From positions 3,162,001 through 3,226,000 of the forward strand of contig NC_087077.1 of assembly GCF_026151205.1 (NCBI RefSeq): 64,000 nucleotides of DNA, given 5' to 3'. The stretch is from Bolinopsis microptera. Its lineage: Eukaryota; Ctenophora; Tentaculata; Lobata; Bolinopsidae. Shown here piece after piece: positions 58,706-64,000 of the stretch (positions are counted from its first letter, which is position 1; every line of letters starts with the position of its first letter). Position numbers and translations under genes: made by a program. The notes under the pieces are model-generated. The model ran no database searches and was not told where the DNA came from. It saw only the letters and a list, made by a program, of their open reading frames with translations.

Positions 58706-61700
58706 CGGCGTTTTACTGTTGCAGACTGTATCACTTGCACTGTTCTATTGCACTTGCAGTACTCCTGCACTGTAGCTCTGTGTCCCTGACTACACCGTGG
58801 TTTACACTGCCCCTCAACTGCAATCTTAAGTAACTTTAGTTCCGGCACTCTTTGGCCATTAAAATAACCAACTCCAATGAAACCCCGTGTAGCTACGTTC
58901 TGCTACATCCATGCTAGCACCACCCAGCTACCACCAGTTTACTCTAAATCTAGCTATTTCTAGCAACTTTTCAATGCTATCTCCAGCTCTATCCCGACCC
59001 TGGCAATGACATATGGGGGTTATTCGAGGTATCTGGCATAGCAAACGAAGCGGCATTTTTTTTCTGTAATACAAAAAAGCCACAGTGGGGGCACAGTGGA
59101 TGATGGAAGGTATATTTACACTCGCTTCCTATACCCCCCTATAATACCGGGCCTCTTGCGAGTTGCGAGAGTGACAAAAAGTGCACAGTTAAAAGAAACC
59201 CCTGTGAGAAATCGCATTTCTTGCACAACTGGGTCTAATTATAGAGGTAAATAAGAGGTCCGGTACATTCAGATACCCGGTATAGATTGGCAAGATTGAC
59301 GGTACAGAGGTTTTGATCATTGAAATCAATAAAATGATAGTACAGCAGGTAAAATCGGTTCGATCTTAAATGGTCCTTTTGTGCTGTTTCTTTATGTGGA
59401 ATTTGTGGAATAAAAGCTGTATTGTAATTAGTTATGAAACTCTAATATTGTGTGGTTAACCTTTTTCAGGTTCGGCCCTTTCCGCTAAGTTATTCCTAAT
59501 TACTAAAATATGTCGAGATTTACTGAACTCCAACTTCAAATATTGATGATTTTAGTATTCCCCAATCTCAAAATCTTCGAAGTTTTTCTGCAAAGCATTT
59601 TTATCCACGTTTCATGCAATTCGATCACTTTTGGCGGAATAAAAATATTTTTAAATTTTCAAACTTTTTTCCAAGTCTCGAAAAAAATTTGTAAGTGAAA
59701 AATTTTTGAAGTTTTTCTAAAAACTACATTTCTCCGTGTTTCAAACGATTTCAATCATTTTGAGCCAATAAAAAATTTTCAAATTTTTTGGTGATTAACT
59801 AATTGGTAATTATACAATTAGCTGATTGTCCAATGTAAAAATTTTTCACACAAAAGTTTTACTCCTTGATAAGATAAACATTCTAGGTTAATTTGCAGCC
59901 TTTTACGACGTTCACAACTAAAGATATTTGGCAAACCAGACAGGTGGTACAAAGGTGGTAAAAAGTGGTAAAAGTGGTGTTTCTGTTGAGATACAAAATT
60001 GGCAACAAGTCTAATTATGTTCGTAGGGGTCTTAACTACCATATTCCGTTGAGAAATCCTTGTGAACATTCAAATCCAACGGAACCCTTAAATCGACCAC
60101 TTTTCCCCTTACTAAACTGGTGATGTGAACCTGGTATGTTACCTGAATGCCCTCAGTCAAATCTCGAACCCTGCTAATGCTATTCTGCCAAGTAACTTTA
60201 ATCTGAAGTTCTAGAATTACAGTTCTAATCTTCTAATGTTCTAGTATTTGTGCCCATGCCCCAGATAAGATCTCGAGGCAGCTCACAGCTGTAATAACAG
60301 AAGAAATAGCCAGTCACCACTTGATTAAAAAACGAGGGAATGACAGTTGACACACATTATCAAACGATGGGAAAATCTATGCGACTGAAAAAAAGAATAT
60401 GGGGTCATTCTGAAGTGGGAACCAGACCACTGCGGTATTATAAGAAATTAGCTAAATTAAATTGCGGCCAACAAATCTCAATCCAGGGATTACAGACCAA
60501 CATTGGTCGAAGCAGCGAAATCAATCATAATTAAAAAGTGGGGTACTGGTCAGCGGTCAAGCAACAATCTGATCCGGATCCAGTGCCGATTTATTTTAGG
60601 TCTGGTATTCTTGGTACATATATTAAAGTCACTATTGTGACGGTACATTAGAACTAGACAGAAACAAAGTGTGAAGGGCCTGAACGGAACCCCTCGGTTT
60701 CAATTCCTTGTTTAACACTGCCGTACAGCAAGGACATTCGCCGGGTTCTCCAAGGATGGGCACATAACTCATTATGGTTTTATGGCATGAATAAATAAAA
60801 AGTTTGAAGTTGAATTTTGGTCTGGCACGTCACACATTTTATTTAAATTTGTACCAAGGAAAAATTGTTGGAGTTTTTACAAATCATTTATTAGTTATTT
60901 ACTAATGACTCCTAATGTGAGCGTTTTTGAGTATATGATGTGCATGAGTCGGCAATTGCGAACAATTTGCTGTTTGTAACTGACCCATTGACCTTTACTA
61001 AAGAAACCGTAATTTTGAAAAATTGCCATTTCGTAAGACACAAATATGCTGCTGGCCTGGCCCATTAAAAGAGATGCCCAATAAAGTAGATCATTCTCCA
61101 ATTTTTGTAGGTGTTTCTGGACACAAAGTGAGTCATCTTACATCTTGTGACAAATGCTGTGTTGCTCATGAGTCTTTAAGACCTTTCTAGTTAACAGTCC
61201 AATAGCCCATTTGTGAATATTGTCATTGTTTGCTCGACAAAAATCCGTTTTTCAGCCACATTTCCGAAAATAAGCCTTTTAGGGTATATGTTGCTTCATA
61301 GGTTGTATATAAATGTGGCTATTAGGCACACTTTGGTGTATCAGAATAGTCTCTACGACCTTCCTAGGCGGAAATGCCAAAAATCACGGAAATTATGAAC
61401 TGTGTCAAGCCAAAAACCGTTTTTCGGCCATATTTCCGAAACAAAGCATTTTAAGGTATATGTTGCTTCATAAGTTGTATATAAATGTGGCTATTAGGCA
61501 CATTTAGGTGTATCGGAATAGTCTTTAAGACCTTCCTGGGCTGAAATACAATAATTCGAGTGACCGCGAAACCCTGAAAAAGGGTGTGGCCGAAAACGCC
61601 CTCATTGCATGTATTTCAACCTTGCCATGAAGTCCAAATGTTTTAAGAATCATCTAGAGAGGTGATAACCGTTGAGAAATCGCTTTTAACACGAAAAGCT

Positions 61701-61708
61701 AACGAGAT
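58706..61708 (-). mobile_element. Right arm of the 7.2-kb foldback element
   Basis: Inverse counterpart of 54489-58215, ending CGAAAAGCTAACGAGAT. It has about 150 bases (about 60625-60780) absent from the left arm and lacks the 0.9-kb left-arm extra. Aligned parts look nearly identical in many places, so the arms are young or have been corrected against each other. Confidence 0.85.
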
Positions 61709-61784
61709 AGCCTTTTAGAACGGTTGGGATCCGACTAGTAAGAGTTAGAGTGAATTTGCAGAGCTTGAGAGCTAGAGATTTGCA

Positions 61785-61960
61785 GGTATTCGTGTACGAG
61801 ACTTCGATATCGTACTCGTATATTTCTTCAAGTACCGCGTACGATACTTCAAGATCGTACCCGTGTATTTCTTAAGTACCGTGTACGACACTTCTCTATC
61901 GTACCCTAGTACATTTTAATTACCTGTGTACGCCACTTCGCTACCGTACCTTTGTGAGCA
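61785..61960 (+). repeat. Four diverged ~45-bp repeats in the LTR-element leader
   Basis: CGTGTACGAGACTTCGATAT-type units recur at about 61788, 61834, 61879 and 61923, each with GTACGA, ACTTC and CGTACC. They lie between the possible primer-binding site and gag. Confidence 0.75.
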
Positions 61961-63397
61961 GGCAAAGTAGACCATTGGTACTCCCGGGAGGACTGTTCTG
62001 GTGCCTACCTTGTTTTACACTATCTGGAGAACCTAGGAAAAGTGGTACCATGTCTGGACTCGCAGAGATGGAAAGGAATCTGAAGGAACTGGCAGAAAAG
62101 AGTGAGCTAATTTTGGATGAGATGGTGGGAATGAAAATGGAAATGAAGGAATTAGACTCGGATGATGATAAAGATCAGATAAAAGAAAAGAAGGTGAAGT
62201 TGTTTGATTTGGGTGAGAAGAGAGAGAAGTGTTTGAACAGAGTGAGAGAGTTGGAGAGAGATATGATCAAGTGGAGAGAGGAAGCAGAACTTGAGCGAGA
62301 GGGATTGATGAGGGAACAAGAAGTAAAGTTGGAGAACACCAGCAACTTATTTCAAGAAAGAGCGAGAACAACTGAGAGCGATAGTCTGCAACCCGGAAAT
62401 ACAGAGAGAGATAAGGGAGTATACACGGTGAACTGCAAGGCACCAAAGTACAGGAAGAATGATGACTTTTGTACATTTTTGCAGAGATACGAGCAGTGGG
62501 TCTTGTTATGCGGAATAAAAGACAATCTCGACTTGAGGCTTGCCGGTCAGATAGAAGACGATGGAAAGTTCAAGAAAGTCAAGAACATTCGACTGTCGAG
62601 TGAGGAGAGAGGTGACGTGAAAATGCTGATCAGTGCGGTGAAACGAGAGCTATATCCCGCCACGGATGCGAGAATCATGAGGACAACGTTTCACAAAATG
62701 AGGCAGGAAGCGTTAGAGAGCGTAGAGCAGTTCGCAGAGAGAATACAGGACACTGCAGAGAAGATTTACCCGAGGGCTGTGGAGAGAGAGAGTGCAGGTA
62801 TCACTGTGTTGATACAGGGCGTGAAGAACCCTGCTATTAAAAGACGACTCCTTCAGGTGAACACGGAGACAGAGGATTTTGATAGCGTGATCCGGTTAGC
62901 TGTACAGGAGGAGCATATATCCAAAGCAGTAGAGGGAGATATGGACAGTGATCCGATGACTACACAGTACACTAGAATTCTCGGCACCTACTTACGGTGT
63001 TGGCAGGCAAGGTGAGAGAGAAAAGGATGAGAATGACTGTCAGATGTGTGGGAAGAGAGGTCACAAGGCTGACTCGTGTTGGAGCAATGTAGTGTGCCAG
63101 CTGTGTGAAGGTAAAGGGCATGTTGCCAGTGTTTGTAGGAGTAGAGTGAGTCCGGTTGAGCAGAGGAGTAGAGGTGCGAGTAGAGATGCGAGTAGAGGAG
63201 AGAGTCGCAGGCCGGTGATTTGTTATAATTGTCACGGTGAGGGTCACATTCAAAGATTCTGCAACGTCGACAGAGGGCGATCTGGAGGACGAGGAGGGCA
63301 GTACAGACCCACAGAGACTGAACAGTATGGTATGCAGAGAGACCATTTAAACGGGCGTGCGACTGGACAAAATCAATTCCCCGTCAGTCGCAAGTAA
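61954..63397 (+). mobile_element. gag region of the LTR element
   Basis: The likely product begins at or near MSGLAEMERN (62050). A charged coiled-coil-like N-terminal part (about 62050-62400) precedes a capsid-like region (about 62440-62960, with RYEQWVLLCG and MRQEALESVEQFAERI, the retrotransposon gag pattern). Three CCHC zinc knuckles (CX2CX4HX4C) follow at about 63040-63260: CGKRGHKADSC, CEGKGHVASVC and CHGEGHIQRFC cores. Three knuckles and the protease that follows fit Ty3/gypsy-like elements. It is a fossil, apparently with few breaks. Confidence 0.8.
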
Positions 63398-63427
63398 AAT
63401 CATCAGGGGAGCAGAAGGAGGTAAATG

Positions 63428-64000
63428 CAGTGAACTGGAAACACATCTTGGTGGCTGGGAGTTGCAGAGGAGTGGCAGCCTACCTTTTTGTTGACAGCGG
63501 GTCGGCTGTGAGTATTGTGTCCACGGGTTTTGTAAAAGGACTGGGACTAGAGAGCGGGATCAAACCGTGTGACATGACATTGAAGTCATTTTCTCAAGAC
63601 ACCATACAAATCAGGGGAGAGTTAGAGCTACAGGTGGTAGTTGCTGGCAATAGATTTGTACACACCTTCGTGGTAACGGATCTGTTGGACACAGAATTCT
63701 TGATTGGAGATGATTTCTTGAGGTCAAATAGGGTAACTCTGGACTACAGCAAGTGCAGATTGGTGCTGCATAACGGAGATAATGTGCCCTTCAAGGAGAA
63801 GCCGGAGAATGTCAAGCAGCAGATAAAAGTGAGATGTAGCAAGGTCACGATTATTCCTCCCAACACGGTGCAGTACATCAGGGGAAAGTTACAGGCGAAA
63901 GGAGTGGACTTTAAAGGTGTGATTAAGCCACAGTACAAGCAAGGTTTCGGGGACACGGGCATTTCATTCGCTCATGCAGTTGTGCACTCTGATAAAAGAT
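63428..64000 (+). mobile_element. Aspartic protease / start of pol of the LTR element
   Basis: AYLFVDSGSAVSIVS carries the DSG catalytic triad of a retropepsin, followed by LLDTEFLIGDDFL, the second hallmark (ILGxDFL-type). The region continues toward reverse transcriptase and is cut by the window end. Confidence 0.85.

Larger units (their letters stand above)
53963..64000 (+). mobile_element. Ty3/gypsy-like LTR element fossil (runs off the window), split by a foldback
   Basis: The right part is clear: a long leader with 45-bp repeats, then a gag region and a protease region running off the window. The left limit is inferred: a 0.5-kb sequence at about 53963-54488, rich in LTR-like features and starting TGTAATATGG, is followed by the 7.2-kb foldback (54489-61708). 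Then comes a short stretch with TGGGATCCGAC (about 61725), a possible tRNA primer-binding site. The second LTR and most of pol lie outside, so age cannot be estimated from LTR divergence. The visible coding part is mostly open, with about one or two breaks, besides the nested insertion. Confidence 0.55.

Noticed and set aside
53963-61708. Polinton or other capsid-bearing element with long inverted ends
   Set aside because: The 7.2-kb foldback shows no capsid, polymerase or integrase-like frames.

Overview
The window is animal (metazoan) nuclear DNA. It is AT-rich, its genes are split by GT..AG introns, and it carries non-LTR retrotransposons, foldback elements, a Ty3/gypsy-like LTR element, satellites and long homopolymer runs. 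There are no operons or bacterial signals. ShKT and PAN domains, a discoidin/fucolectin-type secreted protein and divergent secreted families would suit an early-branching animal such as a cnidarian. That placement is inference and weak.

Region 1 (1-27196, + strand) is the 3' part of one large host gene, a Munc18/Sec1-family (syntaxin-binding protein) gene. I could phase sixteen exons across every junction to the stop codon. Its introns hold most of the DNA: a small hAT-like MITE, a LINE tail, a LINE fragment, a 12-bp satellite, and a whole second gene on the opposite strand. This nested gene (12673 to about 6095, - strand) has a signal peptide, a discoidin/fucolectin-like domain and GCC2/GCC3-type Cys-rich exons. 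One of its introns contains a homogeneous 531-bp satellite (6.7 copies). One of its splice donors has been amplified into an 11-copy, 45-bp, frame-preserving minisatellite, so that exon ends in a ladder of identical GTGAGT donors.

Region 2 (27197-43860) contains a 1.76-kb TTAA-flanked terminal-inverted-repeat element, then two near-identical genes for an unrecognised secreted two-module protein arranged head to head (32184-33397 - and 38337-39551 +). The minus copy differs in length by exactly one base and is frameshifted. The spacer between them carries a 355-bp (TATCCC)n array, a 143-bp-arm foldback, paired GC-rich hairpins with a 17-bp array, and CRE-like sites. A 5'-truncated LINE follows; its 3' end also occurs alone at 2768.

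Region 3 (43861-50435) has two apparently single-exon genes: a secreted His/Asp-rich ShKT-PAN-ShKT-PAN protein (+) and a type I membrane protein with three sushi/CCP domains (-). A LINE fragment and a small MITE lie between them.

Region 4 (50436-64000) has few or no recognisable host genes. It ends in a Ty3/gypsy-like LTR element fossil whose gag and protease region runs off the window. Its 5' part appears to be split by a 7.2-kb foldback with arms of 3.0-3.7 kb.

The most unusual structure is the splice-donor minisatellite inside the nested lectin-like gene. Next come the satellite array with target-duplication-like flanks, the inverted gene pair, and the giant foldback nested in the LTR element.
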